Shown: piece after piece, positions 19,190-27,957 of the stretch
How the letters are laid out: the number at the start of each line of letters is the position of its first letter
Numbering within the stretch: position 1 is the stretch's first letter
Source: Fuerstiella sp.
GTDB lineage: Bacteria; Planctomycetota; Planctomycetia; Planctomycetales; Planctomycetaceae
NCBI GenBank assembly: GCA_029247265.1
Contig: JAQWLN010000267.1
Location: forward strand, 1 to 56,398
DNA length: 56,398 nt
Direction of reading: 5' to 3'
Made by a program: the position numbers and the translations under genes
Notes under the pieces: generated by a model
Databases searched by the model: none
The model's input: the letters and a program-made list of their open reading frames with translations, nothing else
What the model was told of the DNA's origin: nothing

Positions 19190-21025
19190 CTATTTCTTCC
19201 GGTTGCGTTTCTTCTTTTCCGCTGGATTAGCAACGCCCATGTACTGTTGCATGCGGGCCACGTATCCGCTGTGACTGAAGCTGCAGACTTTCATGGCATC
19301 CGCATACGGCTCGTGGCCATCACCGATCCAGTCAATAATGTTGAAAATCTTCAATGAGGCATATGAGCTTTCATTCAGTAACTCGTTCCAACAGGCTTGG
19401 GCGGTTTCTTTGTCGCCAGCTCGATACAGAACCCAGGCGGCCATGATACGAACATGATGACATTCGTCGGCCAGACTCTTCCTGATCACGTCCATGTCCA
19501 ATGACGCCTTTTCCTGAACGTTGAAGCAACCGACGATCGCCCAGTAGCGAACTCCCGCATCGACGTCGTTAAAGTCCTTATAAAAAGTGGCGACATTCGC
19601 GGCATCCTGTTCCAACGCCGTAGCTGACGCCTGCTGCAGCGCCTTCAGGTTGTACAGCGACGGATCTCGAACAAGGTCATAGATCGTCTTGCCGGCTTCC
19701 TCCGACCGTTTGACGATCTCACTTTCCGGCAACAGTGCTGAGTCGTAGTGCTCAAGCTGCCACTGGTCCATGGCTTTGCTCAACCGAGCAATATCTGCCG
19801 CGTGCCTGGGATCATCAATAAGATTGTGTACGTTGTCGGGATCGACAGACGTGTCGTACAACTCCTCCATCGGCTTGGTCCCGAAGAAGCGACCAGTGAT
19901 CGCGTTCGTCCTGCCTTCTTTGTGATGCTGCTCCCATGCCTGAGTCGCTTTCATTGTCCACAGATAGTTCAGGTGCTGCCCCCATGGCGCGTAAGGCATG
20001 TAGTTGCGGATGTACAGAAACTTCCGGTCTCGAATGGCTCGCACGTTGTCACAGCGTTCATCCATGCGTGTCCGAAAACTGACGTGATAGTCCCGTGACT
20101 CGACGTCCGGCCCCAGAAACACTCTTCCCTGGAGGTAGTCCGGTGTTTCGGCGCCGCACAAATCCAGCCAGGTCTTCGTCATGTCGATAAAGCTGACCAA
20201 CGTATTAATTTTACTGCCGGGCTCGGCGGGACGCAGATGGGCAAACTTCTCCGGAATCCGGATGACCAGCGGGCAGTGAGTCCCACTGTTAAACAGGAAT
20301 CGTTTACTGCGAGCGATAACGCCACCGTGGTCCGAGTTGTGCACAACGATCGTATTCTCGGCCATGCCGCTAGCTTCCAGATCCGCCAGTGCTTTGCCGA
20401 TATCGGCGTCCATTTTCTTCACCTGATCATGGTAGTGAGCATAGTTCCGACGAATGTCAGGAATGTCAGGGTGGTACTCGGCCAGGCGCACATCAGACGG
20501 GCTGTGCGTGGATTTTGTAACGTCACCAAAGGCCTTCGATTCATGAGACTTGGTGCTATTGATCACCATGAAGAATGGCTGCTGTTTCTTCAGTTCCGAC
20601 CAGTCGACCTTACTCGTATCCCACGGACTGCGATCTTCCCGGCCGCCAATGTTGTAGTCGGTCTTGCCAGCGTTTCCGACATAGTATCCAGCATCCTTCA
20701 TCAGGTCCGGATAATACCGGATGGTATCGTGCGGTATGAGATAGCGACTCCGCATCGGATGGGTTCCCATCGACACGGCATGCACGCCGGTAATCCATGT
20801 ACTTCTCGACGGTGCACACACGGGTGCGTTTGCGTAGCAGTGCATGTACTGAAACCCCTCAGCCGCCAGCGCGTCGATATTGGGAGTGTCGGCATACGAG
20901 TTTCCGTAACAGCCGACCCAGTTGACATTATTATCTTCGCAGGTCAGCCACAGGATGTTGGGACGGTCCGCTGCTGAGGCGAAGGAGGCCGGAAAGAGCA
21001 GAACGGCTAGGATCAGTTTCTTCAT
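19190..21025 (-). CDS. Sulfatase with C-terminal helical (HEAT-like) region
   Basis: 611 residues with a signal peptide (MKKLILAVLLFPASFASA). The N-terminal ~460 residues are a sulfatase: NILWLTCEDNN in place of the usual DD, the formylglycine motif CAPSRSTWITG with C70, and HNSDHGG. The region after ~480 is helical with a HEAT-like pattern (VRYWAIVGCF, VRIMAAWVLYRAG), as seen in several planctomycete sulfatases and perhaps used for protein or glycan contact. The tail is strongly basic (EKKKRNRKK). It is upstream of a second sulfatase and downstream of the propeller and DUF6807 genes; the whole block looks like a sulfated-glycan utilisation locus. The 267-base gap upstream contains a REP-like element. 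Confidence 0.9.
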   Translation of the reverse strand: MKKLILAVLLFPASFASAADRPNILWLTCEDNNVNWVGCYGNSYADTPNIDALAAEGFQYMHCYANAPVCAPSRSTWITGVHAVSMGTHPMRSRYLIPHDTIRYYPDLMKDAGYYVGNAGKTDYNIGGREDRSPWDTSKVDWSELKKQQPFFMVINSTKSHESKAFGDVTKSTHSPSDVRLAEYHPDIPDIRRNYAHYHDQVKKMDADIGKALADLEASGMAENTIVVHNSDHGGVIARSKRFLFNSGTHCPLVIRIPEKFAHLRPAEPGSKINTLVSFIDMTKTWLDLCGAETPDYLQGRVFLGPDVESRDYHVSFRTRMDERCDNVRAIRDRKFLYIRNYMPYAPWGQHLNYLWTMKATQAWEQHHKEGRTNAITGRFFGTKPMEELYDTSVDPDNVHNLIDDPRHAADIARLSKAMDQWQLEHYDSALLPESEIVKRSEEAGKTIYDLVRDPSLYNLKALQQASATALEQDAANVATFYKDFNDVDAGVRYWAIVGCFNVQEKASLDMDVIRKSLADECHHVRIMAAWVLYRAGDKETAQACWNELLNESSYASLKIFNIIDWIGDGHEPYADAMKVCSFSHSGYVARMQQYMGVANPAEKKKRNRKK

Positions 21026-21149
21026 ATCAAATCATTTCCGGGCTGATGTGGCCGGTGCCGTCACAGAGAGTTGGGGGAAGATTTCATCTTCTTCGATTTC
21101 CGTCGCGAAGCAAGCAAGCGACTCGCGTATTCGCCAGAGGAGACCAGAG

Positions 21150-21217
21150 ATTCCGCACGGGCAACGCCCCGCGTATCAGGACCACAGAAAAACCGCGCCC
21201 CGCCGGACAAGCGGTTA
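21150..21217. repeat. REP-like palindromic element, copy B
   Basis: Shares the exact 15-base core (21159-21173) and the terminal GCGGTTA (21211-21217) with copy A at 17590-17655. Here AACCGC (21191-21196) pairs with GCGGTT (21211-21216) as a separate hairpin, so the arm arrangement differs. It sits in the gap between the propeller gene and the sulfatase gene, where it could affect mRNA stability. Confidence 0.55.
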
Positions 21218-21292
21218 AAGAACAGCAACTCTGATTCGTCAGCTGGGGGGGCAGCGACGGGCGATTCAGCGGAGATCAACGCATATACGATA

Positions 21293-22618
21293 TCACCGAT
21301 CGGGGCCACCTTGACCTGCGACGACGCCGATGATGAACATCTGCCGAGTCATATTCTCTGCCAGTCCAGGTACGAGAATTGCGTTGTTGGCTCGATTCCA
21401 GCGTGGCGCGGGATCGATGCGGATGTCGCCGGAGTAGTCGCCCTTGTCCAGGCCTTTGCTGCGCACGTATACACCGTCGCTGCGGCGATACACCACGAAG
21501 CGATTCTCGGTGCCGTTCTTGTAACCGTTGGCAAACAGCGTGCCATCAGGTGACAGCGAAACGTCTCCCTCCGGTTTGGGAAAGATGTCAGGTGTCCCCA
21601 GTTTTCCGACAATTGTCTGCTTGTCGACGTCATACAGAATCTGATCATCCTTCCATCGGCCGATCAGCAGATGGTCTTCCGCCCATTCAGGATGCCCACC
21701 GATATGTGTATCGTGCATGGTCAGCCCGGTCCCATCGATATGGATCGAAAAGGGTTTGTTGATCTTCGTCCGTCCCTTGCTTCGTTTTTCCCAGTTGCCC
21801 CTTGCGAAGAAGTACACACGGTCTCCGGGTCGATTCCAGAGCGTGTGGTTGACAAACAGAGCGGTGTCTTCGATGTCGGGATAAACGCTGGCGAGCTTGT
21901 CCGCCAGCTGGCGGTAGGAGACCAGCAATCGCCTGGCGCCGGTATTGATGTCCACCACAAAGATGCCGTCATTGGAGGGAGCATTGTCCTGCTTCGACCA
22001 GTCGAGTGTATCTGGATAACCGGTGACCGCACGCAGCCGCGCCAGCCGTCCGTAGTTAATCCCAAGAAACGCCCCACCTTTCTGTGCGAACCCACCGTTG
22101 CCGATGGGGGCACGCTCGTCGCGGAATTCCTTGATGCGTTTTCTCTTCTCAATATCGTACAGTACGGCGAACACCTTGCCCGTCTTTACATCACGATCGT
22201 TGAAGATGAACTGCGTTTCCGCAGCCAGAGGATTCCAATAGAACATCGTCCCCTGCTGCGGGTTCCACGCATGTGTCCTGTCGATCCGGATGATCCTGTT
22301 GTTCTGATGCGTATCGACAAGGATGATGACAGCTGCCTCGTCAGCCCTGGGCATTCGATCGATGTGCTCGATCTCCATGCCCAGGATGTATCGGTCACTG
22401 GCATTCCAGGGAATTGTCCGACACTGACCGATATACCCGAAGAAATGATGTTTTGTCCCGAATGTGATTTGATCGACCTTCAGTTCGAATGGCGAATCAT
22501 CCGCCCATCCTTTTTCTGACTGGCACACGACTGCGAATGCCACGATCAACAGGCAGCCTGTCATCACCCACGCCTGAACGAAAACACCGCGCAGCGAGCG
22601 CACTCGACTTATTTCCAT
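21293..22618 (-). CDS. Secreted beta-propeller protein (TolB/oligogalacturonate-lyase-like), function unknown
   Basis: I chose ATG 22618 because CAGGAAAACTG precedes it; the frame extends ten codons further to a TTG. About 441 residues with a signal peptide or N-terminal membrane helix (VMTGCLLIVAFAVV). The body has repeated beta-propeller strands: KHHFFGYIGQCRTIPWNASDR, NNRIIRIDRTHAWNPQQG, QTIVGKLGTPDIF, and the TolB-like SLSPDGTLFANGYKNG. The HHFFGY...PWN signature occurs in a propeller family related to oligogalacturonate lyases, but I cannot see the lyase catalytic set and do not assign an activity. It lies between DUF6807 and sulfatase genes and may help bind or degrade a polysaccharide. 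Confidence 0.7.
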   Translation of the reverse strand: MEISRVRSLRGVFVQAWVMTGCLLIVAFAVVCQSEKGWADDSPFELKVDQITFGTKHHFFGYIGQCRTIPWNASDRYILGMEIEHIDRMPRADEAAVIILVDTHQNNRIIRIDRTHAWNPQQGTMFYWNPLAAETQFIFNDRDVKTGKVFAVLYDIEKRKRIKEFRDERAPIGNGGFAQKGGAFLGINYGRLARLRAVTGYPDTLDWSKQDNAPSNDGIFVVDINTGARRLLVSYRQLADKLASVYPDIEDTALFVNHTLWNRPGDRVYFFARGNWEKRSKGRTKINKPFSIHIDGTGLTMHDTHIGGHPEWAEDHLLIGRWKDDQILYDVDKQTIVGKLGTPDIFPKPEGDVSLSPDGTLFANGYKNGTENRFVVYRRSDGVYVRSKGLDKGDYSGDIRIDPAPRWNRANNAILVPGLAENMTRQMFIIGVVAGQGGPDR

Positions 22619-22730
22619 CAGTTTTCCTGCCACCAGTTTGCTCTTCAAACGTATCTGCCTCCAACGGCTGATTTAGTCGATTTGATGTACCGAAATGAAC
22701 CGACAGCCAGACCTGCAATGTCCTCGATCG

Positions 22731-23729
22731 TCATTTGGAATACACGTCCCAGGCCTCCGCGATCCCCGCTTTCTTCTCATCGCCATCGTGAAAGATGAGA
22801 CGATGTTTAAGAACGATACTCTGCCCACTGGCGAGTTCAAAGTCGCCGTGATCGTCCTCGCCCGCCACTTCTTTCAAAGCGAAAGGATTGGCCGTGAACA
22901 GACCGTAACTGCGAACATGCCAGGGCGTCGGATGACGGAAACTATCAGGATGATTCAGCATCGCCACGCCCATAGTCTTTCCATCGACGGGACCGTTGAA
23001 GTCGACCCATGGAACACGTTTCCCCCAGGCCTTTCCGTTCTCTTCGCCGTTGCTGTTGATAACTCGCCCGCCGAGTCCCGCATCAACACACATGCTGTGA
23101 GCAACCCGAACCGTGAGGCCTGAATCCTTTTTCCCCACGACTGTGATGCCCTGTTTCACGCCAATGAGGGCAATTTCAATATCCATCACGCGAGAACCGC
23201 TGTCAGCCACATGGAAATTCACCGTACGAGTCTGTCGCATGTAGACGTCACCGTCGGGCGTCGTGTTGTCGCACTCAACGACGAGTGTCGCTGAATTCCC
23301 CGACGCCTCGGATCTGACAACCTTGGTGTGAACCTGACGGCCCAGTGTCGCCTCCTTCTTCTCATCCACTTTGCCGTCTCGTGTAAACGTCAGGCGCTCA
23401 TGCCACGTATTATATCCGCCGGCGTTCTGCAGCCCGAAGCACACAGAGCGGTGGTGAGGATGATCCTGCTTTTCACCTTCGACATCTTTCATCGGAAAGG
23501 CTCGCGTCATCGGTGCACCACTGGGACCGATCACAGGCCAGAAATAACACTTATTGGTCACCGTATCGGTCGTTACGTAACGAGTGAAAAGCTTGCCATC
23601 AATTTGTACCACGATGTCGCCCGAGTCCTCCCGGTCGATCGAAAACTCAGCAGCGCCAGTAACGGACAGCATTGAAAGGGCCACACCGAACGCGACGCTC
23701 AGGACGGCAGGTCGGCTGAATTTGAACAT
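22731..23729 (-). CDS. DUF6807 (PmoA-like) family protein
   Basis: Start set at ATG 23729, which has GGAG six bases upstream and is followed by a signal peptide (MFKFSRPAVLSVAFGVALSML); the open frame runs 31 codons further upstream without such support. About 332 residues. The family core is visible in FTRYVTTDTVTNKCYFWPV, GPSGAPMTR, DHPHHRSVCFG and WVDFNGPVDGKTMGVAMLNHP. The protein is predicted to be a galactose-mutarotase-like beta-sandwich. It has nothing to do with particulate methane monooxygenase despite the older name. Such genes are common in planctomycete catabolic loci next to sulfatases and DUF1080 proteins. Its substrate is unknown. It is the first gene of the 17687-23729 minus-strand series. 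Confidence 0.85.
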   Translation of the reverse strand: MFKFSRPAVLSVAFGVALSMLSVTGAAEFSIDREDSGDIVVQIDGKLFTRYVTTDTVTNKCYFWPVIGPSGAPMTRAFPMKDVEGEKQDHPHHRSVCFGLQNAGGYNTWHERLTFTRDGKVDEKKEATLGRQVHTKVVRSEASGNSATLVVECDNTTPDGDVYMRQTRTVNFHVADSGSRVMDIEIALIGVKQGITVVGKKDSGLTVRVAHSMCVDAGLGGRVINSNGEENGKAWGKRVPWVDFNGPVDGKTMGVAMLNHPDSFRHPTPWHVRSYGLFTANPFALKEVAGEDDHGDFELASGQSIVLKHRLIFHDGDEKKAGIAEAWDVYSK

Positions 23730-24400
23730 ACATTTCTCCATATCAGATGATGAGTCATTACTGGTAGTATTACTCTTCAGGAACTTAGTATCCCGCCATA
23801 CCAGATTAGTCGCCGAGTCCATGATCCAAACGGCGGTAGTACATGATGTACGCTACCACGTCGACAGTCATGACCTGCACGACAGAGTGTCCCTATTTAA
23901 CCTGGTGTTCAGTGCTTGGCAATTCGCCCGGCAAAGAAGTGTTCCAATTCCGGCCAGGCGGCGTTGACTTCGCGAACAACGACATTTCTATATCTAACCG
24001 AGATGACATCCGAATAAGGATGGACTGATACAGCATTTGCGTTTTTGACGAACCAGGGTAAATTGAAAATACTCCTTGTTTCAGCGTCGACAACTACTAT
24101 TCTCCCGTCGCCCGAATTGGCATACGAATTTAAGTGACAGCAGGAATCAGAATGAACCGTTCAATCAGTCAACGCGTTCAGCTGTAAATGTCAGATTGAG
24201 TATCTTGCTCATCGGTCACATAACGCAGGGCCGATGGCACCCGAACCGTTACTGTTATGGGCGTCGATTGTGACACCGCTAATGGGACAACGGCCTTCGG
24301 CGGAACTAAACGAGCGGCGACTGTTGATTCGACGGGTTCACAACCTGTGTGTCGGGTATTTGGCGTTGTCTCGAATTCCTGCTAAGAGAGCATCAGCGAA
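23730..24400. other. Gene-poor stretch
   Basis: 670 bases with no gene I can support. On the minus strand, 23808-23900 encodes a short frame ending DVVAYIMYYRRLDHGLGD and then a stop, reminiscent of the C-terminal helix of cytochrome-like proteins, but it is preceded by in-frame stops and no further homology is visible. It may be a gene relic. Confidence 0.3.
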
Positions 24401-24850
24401 ATGACTTGCCCCGACGACGAGAAATCAAGTGCGACAGCCGTTGGTCCAAGGTGGCCGTAGTGGGAGCCATACCTGTTTACTGCCGGTGTCCTCGTAGCCT
24501 TTCTCGCTCTGCTCATGGCGTTTGGCTACGTTGCTCGGATTCCTTTTGCCGAACACATCATGTTTTCCCTGGTGACCATTGCTGCAATTGTCCAGGCACT
24601 TCGCAGATCAACGCCGTCGTCATCACTGCCTTGCAACATTTCCGTCATCGCCTTTTTCGGGTTGGCCAGTTTCGCTTATATGTCGACGAAGCAGCTGTTA
24701 CCTGGTGCCGGTTACGCTTTAATGTCGGTGATCTGGCTTGGCTTGACCATCTATGCTGCAATGGTGCGGCACAGACTTGAGAAGGAAAGTTCTGCGACGC
24801 TGGCTCGGGCGGTTAATTCGACGCGTCGTGCAATGGAGAACGACGAGTAG
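24401..24850 (+). pseudogene. Small membrane protein with an in-frame amber codon
   Basis: One frame starts at ATG 24401 (MTCPDDEKSSATAVGPRWP), meets TAG at 24458-24460, and continues without shift as WEPYLFTAGVLVAFLALL and on to the stop at 24848-24850. Ignoring the TAG gives a 149-residue protein with three or four membrane helices: YLFTAGVLVAFLALLMAFG, HIMFSLVTIAAIVQAL, NISVIAFFGLASFAYM and GYALMSVIWLGLTIYAAM. A charged tail follows. The split falls just before the first helix, so the upstream 19 codons read as the natural cytoplasmic N-terminus. I recognise no family. An internal ATG at 24515 could give a shortened product. It may be a nonsense mutation or an error. Confidence 0.55.
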
Positions 24851-25146
24851 CGGGACTACCGACTCATAAGTCTCCATAATCAATGGCTGCGAGGCCCGCT
24901 ACCGTGACGGGACGGCAACATCCCGTATTTGGCGCAAGGATCAAAGCTGCTAGATACTACGAATCTGCGTACGGAACGGCTCAGGTTCTTTTTACGAAAA
25001 ACCACAGATCGGCACCTGGTGAATGGACGTACTGCACACGATGGTGCAAATCCGCCAAACAGCTGGGCATCTGGCACCGCAGACTCATTTTCTGATTTGA
25101 CACGCAGGTTCGCACAATCGCGCCTTCAGCCAGGGATATATTCTTC
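24851..25146. other. Intergenic region upstream of the exonuclease
   Basis: Nearly 300 bases with no supportable gene. It contains a small palindrome CGGGA-cggcaaca-TCCCG around 24907-24925, similar in style to the REP-like elements, and AGGGAT eleven bases before the exonuclease start. Confidence 0.35.
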
Positions 25147-25665
25147 ATGCCGTACGTCATGGTCGACATTGAATCCGATGGCCCGATTCCCGGCGACTAT
25201 TCGATGATCTGTTTTGGCGCAGTCATCGTGGAACCCGGGCTGGAACGCACGTTTTATGGACGTCTGAGACCAATCTCCGACACGTACATTCCTGACTCAC
25301 TGGCCATCAGTGGATTCTCACGCGAACAATGCCTGGAATTCAATGATCCACAGGACGTCATGTATTCCTTTGATAAGTGGTTAAAATTGCACAGTAGTAG
25401 CCGATGCCTGTTTATCTCGGATAACAACGGCTTTGACTGGCAGTTCATCAACTGGTACTTCCATCACTTTACAGGCAGCAATCCATTTGGGTTCAGTTCG
25501 ACAAACCTTGGATCACTGTACAAAGGAATGGAAAAAGACACGCTCGTCAGTTTTAAAAACCTTCGTAAAACGAAGCACACTCACCACCCCGTCGATGACG
25601 CGCGAGGAAACGCTGAGGCCCTGTTGCAATTGCGGGAAATGGGACTCAGAATCTGTCTCACCTGA
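25147..25665 (+). CDS. DEDDh-type 3'-5' exonuclease (RNase H fold)
   Basis: 172 residues, cytoplasmic. The three exonuclease motifs are present: Exo I MVDIESDGP (D7, E9), Exo II SDNNGFDWQF with the second acidic position, and Exo III HHPVDDARGNAEAL with the catalytic His and Asp. This places it in the DnaQ-like superfamily, closest in pattern to the stand-alone Rv2179c-type exoribonucleases. It probably trims RNA or degrades single-stranded nucleic acid; the exact substrate cannot be read. Unlike its neighbours it is intact. It stands alone, with 128 bases before the broken sulfatase gene. Confidence 0.85.
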   Translation: MPYVMVDIESDGPIPGDYSMICFGAVIVEPGLERTFYGRLRPISDTYIPDSLAISGFSREQCLEFNDPQDVMYSFDKWLKLHSSSRCLFISDNNGFDWQFINWYFHHFTGSNPFGFSSTNLGSLYKGMEKDTLVSFKNLRKTKHTHHPVDDARGNAEALLQLREMGLRICLT

Positions 25666-25793
25666 TGTCATTCGTTGTCGACCTGCAGAACGGTGCCTGT
25701 GTCGACTCGCGTCACCTGTTCCATATTTTCATCAATGCTGAGTCCTGCTGTGATCACACCTGCCACACCGCCTTCACAAAACAAGAGAACTCC

Positions 25794-27232
25794 ATGAAAA
25801 TTCCCACGGCTGCGTTTTACTGTCTTGTTGGATTTTCTGTCGGGGCAAATGTGTTTGCCCGCGACAAACCAAACATTGTGTAAATGCTGGTGGATAACTG
25901 GGGATGGGGCGATATCAGCGTCCAGGGAGGCACACTCCCGACACCTCGCATCGACACCTTTACTGCACAGGGGATGCGATTCACCAACTTCAACGTTCAG
26001 AATCAGTGCACACCAACGCGATCAGCAATCATGACCGGCCGCTTTCCCATCCGCATGGGAACGCAAAAGGTGGCAGCCCCTGGCGAACCGGACGGAATGG
26101 CGCCGTGGGAGTACACGATTGCCGAGCTGCTTTCCGATGCGGGCTATGCGACCGCTCTTTTCGGAAAGTGGCATGTGGGTTCGAAAGTGGGACGGCACCC
26201 CAACGACCAGGGTTTCGACGAATGGTGGGGCATAAACGAGGGATCTAATGCGGCAGCATACACCAGCACTCCTCAGTTTGATCCTTCCGTCGCCGAAGTT
26301 CCTCACTTCTGGCCCGGCGTGAAGGGCCAACCAGCCCGAACGACGGAAATTTATGACATCCCCGCGAAGGCAACGATGGACCATCGCTCAACCGCAAAGG
26401 CCATTGACTTCATAACTACGCGTTCTGCAGAGGAGAAACCGTACTTTGTCTATCTGGGCTTTACTCATTTTCATCCACCATGGGGTGTACACCCTGACTT
26501 TACAGGACGGTCGAAGGCCGGTGTCTACGCCGACACAAAAATGGAGGTCGATTACAACATCGGCAGGGTGCTGGATGCCATCGATACGACAGGCGGAGCG
26601 AGCAATACCATTGTGATCCTCACTGGTGACAACGGAGCTGCCAACTACCCTTCTCCAGGAGTCGTCACAGGAGAGGTCGGTGGATCCAACGGACCGTGGC
26701 GCGGCGGGCTCAGTACCGCGTGGGAAGGCGGTATGCGAACTCCGGCGATGATTCGATGGCCCGGCAGAATTGCGGCCGGCAAAGTGACAGACGAAATTGT
26801 GGCCGACCTGGACTGGTTTCCGACCATTGCCAGCTTTGTCGGAGAACAGGCACGAATTCCCCACGACCGCCCGATAGGCGGAATCAACCAGGCAAACTTT
26901 CTTCGCGGCAGGCAACAGAAATCCGATCGTGAACACGTCGTGACATATGTCGGCGATACCGTTTTTTTTCTGTAAAATGGCGCAATATGAAGGTGCACTT
27001 TGCGACAGCTGAAGGAACTCATTCCATTGTCCAAAGGTACACGTTCCCTCAGGTTTTCGACATCAGGGAGGACGTCAAAGAAAGTTATGAACTGTGGGGC
27101 AACGAAGGTTATGCTCACGCATGGGTGATGAGCCCGGTAACAAAACTTCTTGTTGAGTTGCAGCAGAGCATGGCCCGATATCCGAATGTTCGTCCCGGTC
27201 AGAACTTTAAGGGATATGACCGAACCAAATGA
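25794..27232 (+). pseudogene. Arylsulfatase interrupted by an in-frame ochre codon and a frameshift
   Basis: Starts at ATG 25794 with a signal peptide (MKIPTAAFYCLVGFSVGANVFA). It reads KPNIV and then meets TAA at 25881-25883, exactly where sulfatases have an aromatic or aliphatic residue. It continues in frame as MLVDNWGWGD, with an ATG directly after the stop. The formylglycine motif CTPTRSAIMTG and the core follow intact. At 26962-26969 a run of eight T shifts the frame and ends translation at 26975. Adding one T gives VFFSVKWRNMKVHFATAEG, and the C-terminal part then runs to 27232 (ELWGNEGYAHAWVM). So two lesions affect an otherwise full-length sulfatase of about 479 residues. The TAAATG arrangement could let ribosomes restart and make a form without signal peptide, but the second lesion would still remove the C-terminus. 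Confidence 0.85.
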
Positions 27233-27341
27233 ACAGGACAGGAGCCTGCGTGTAAAGCTTCACGCACACGGAATTCCTGATACACAAGCGTCGAGCGATC
27301 AATTGCCACGTTTAGCTTTTTCCTGTTGGTCTGCCGCTGTG

Positions 27342-27932
27342 TTATCGACCGGACTTCTTTGAAGCGAAACTCTGTTGTTTCTTTACGGCTCTTAACACGA
27401 AATAAGAATCCACCATTCGGCAATCGACGAAGCCAAAAATCGCTCGAAGCTTGTTGCGATACCATTTGTCCCGCTTCGTTACGAACCAGAATTCGCCGCC
27501 GATGGTAAGGCGATTGAATCCTTTTTGAATGAAATGCTTCGCGACTGCGAAGTCCGTGTGATACGGAGGGTTGCACAGAATTTTCGTAAATCCGATTTCG
27601 CGAAATTCACGAAACCCATCGCTGAGTGAAATGGACACATCAGGCACATCGTTCAGAACGGCATTTCGTCCAGCGTACTGAATCGCGATGGGATTACTGT
27701 CGAGAAGCCAAACACTGGAGTCCTCAAGTGTCTTTGCGGCGTAAATGCCGACAACCCCATAGCCACAACCGAGATCCAGGACTTTGTCTCCGGCACGTAA
27801 CTCTACTGTTTTCAGCACGGCCAGCGTGCCGGCGTCAGTTCGGCGTGGCGAAAAAAGGTCCGGGTGCGTCTCGAATGTCAGGGACGTCCCGCGAATCGTC
27901 GTTTTATAGGAATACACGTAAGATTCTTGCAA
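27342..27932 (-). CDS. Class I SAM-dependent methyltransferase, RsmC-like
   Basis: About 196 residues from a TTG start. Motif I is VLDLGCGYGVVG, the acidic end of strand 2 is LLDSNP, and the catalytic NPPY motif is CNPPYH, typical of N-methylation of exocyclic amines of guanine. The segment SYKTTIRGTSLTFETHPDLFSP is the usual opening of the RsmC/RlmG C-terminal domain, which in E. coli methylates G1207 of 16S rRNA. The duplicated N-terminal domain of RsmC is absent, as in many bacterial single-domain versions. It starts 25 bases after the stop of the DUF4159 gene and may be the last gene of that operon, although a housekeeping role is likely. Confidence 0.82.
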   Translation of the reverse strand: MQESYVYSYKTTIRGTSLTFETHPDLFSPRRTDAGTLAVLKTVELRAGDKVLDLGCGYGVVGIYAAKTLEDSSVWLLDSNPIAIQYAGRNAVLNDVPDVSISLSDGFREFREIGFTKILCNPPYHTDFAVAKHFIQKGFNRLTIGGEFWFVTKRDKWYRNKLRAIFGFVDCRMVDSYFVLRAVKKQQSFASKKSGR

Positions 27933-27957
27933 CTTCGGGACAGAAATTCGGGACTGA

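Noticed and set aside
23808-23900. Cytochrome-like C-terminal fragment on the minus strand
   Set aside because: Only about 20 residues are suggestive and in-frame stops lie just upstream; too short to support a pseudogene call.
11357-24460. Possible reassignment of UAG to an amino acid
   Set aside because: The cytochrome gene uses TAG as a normal stop at 14886-14888 and most other genes are intact under the standard code.
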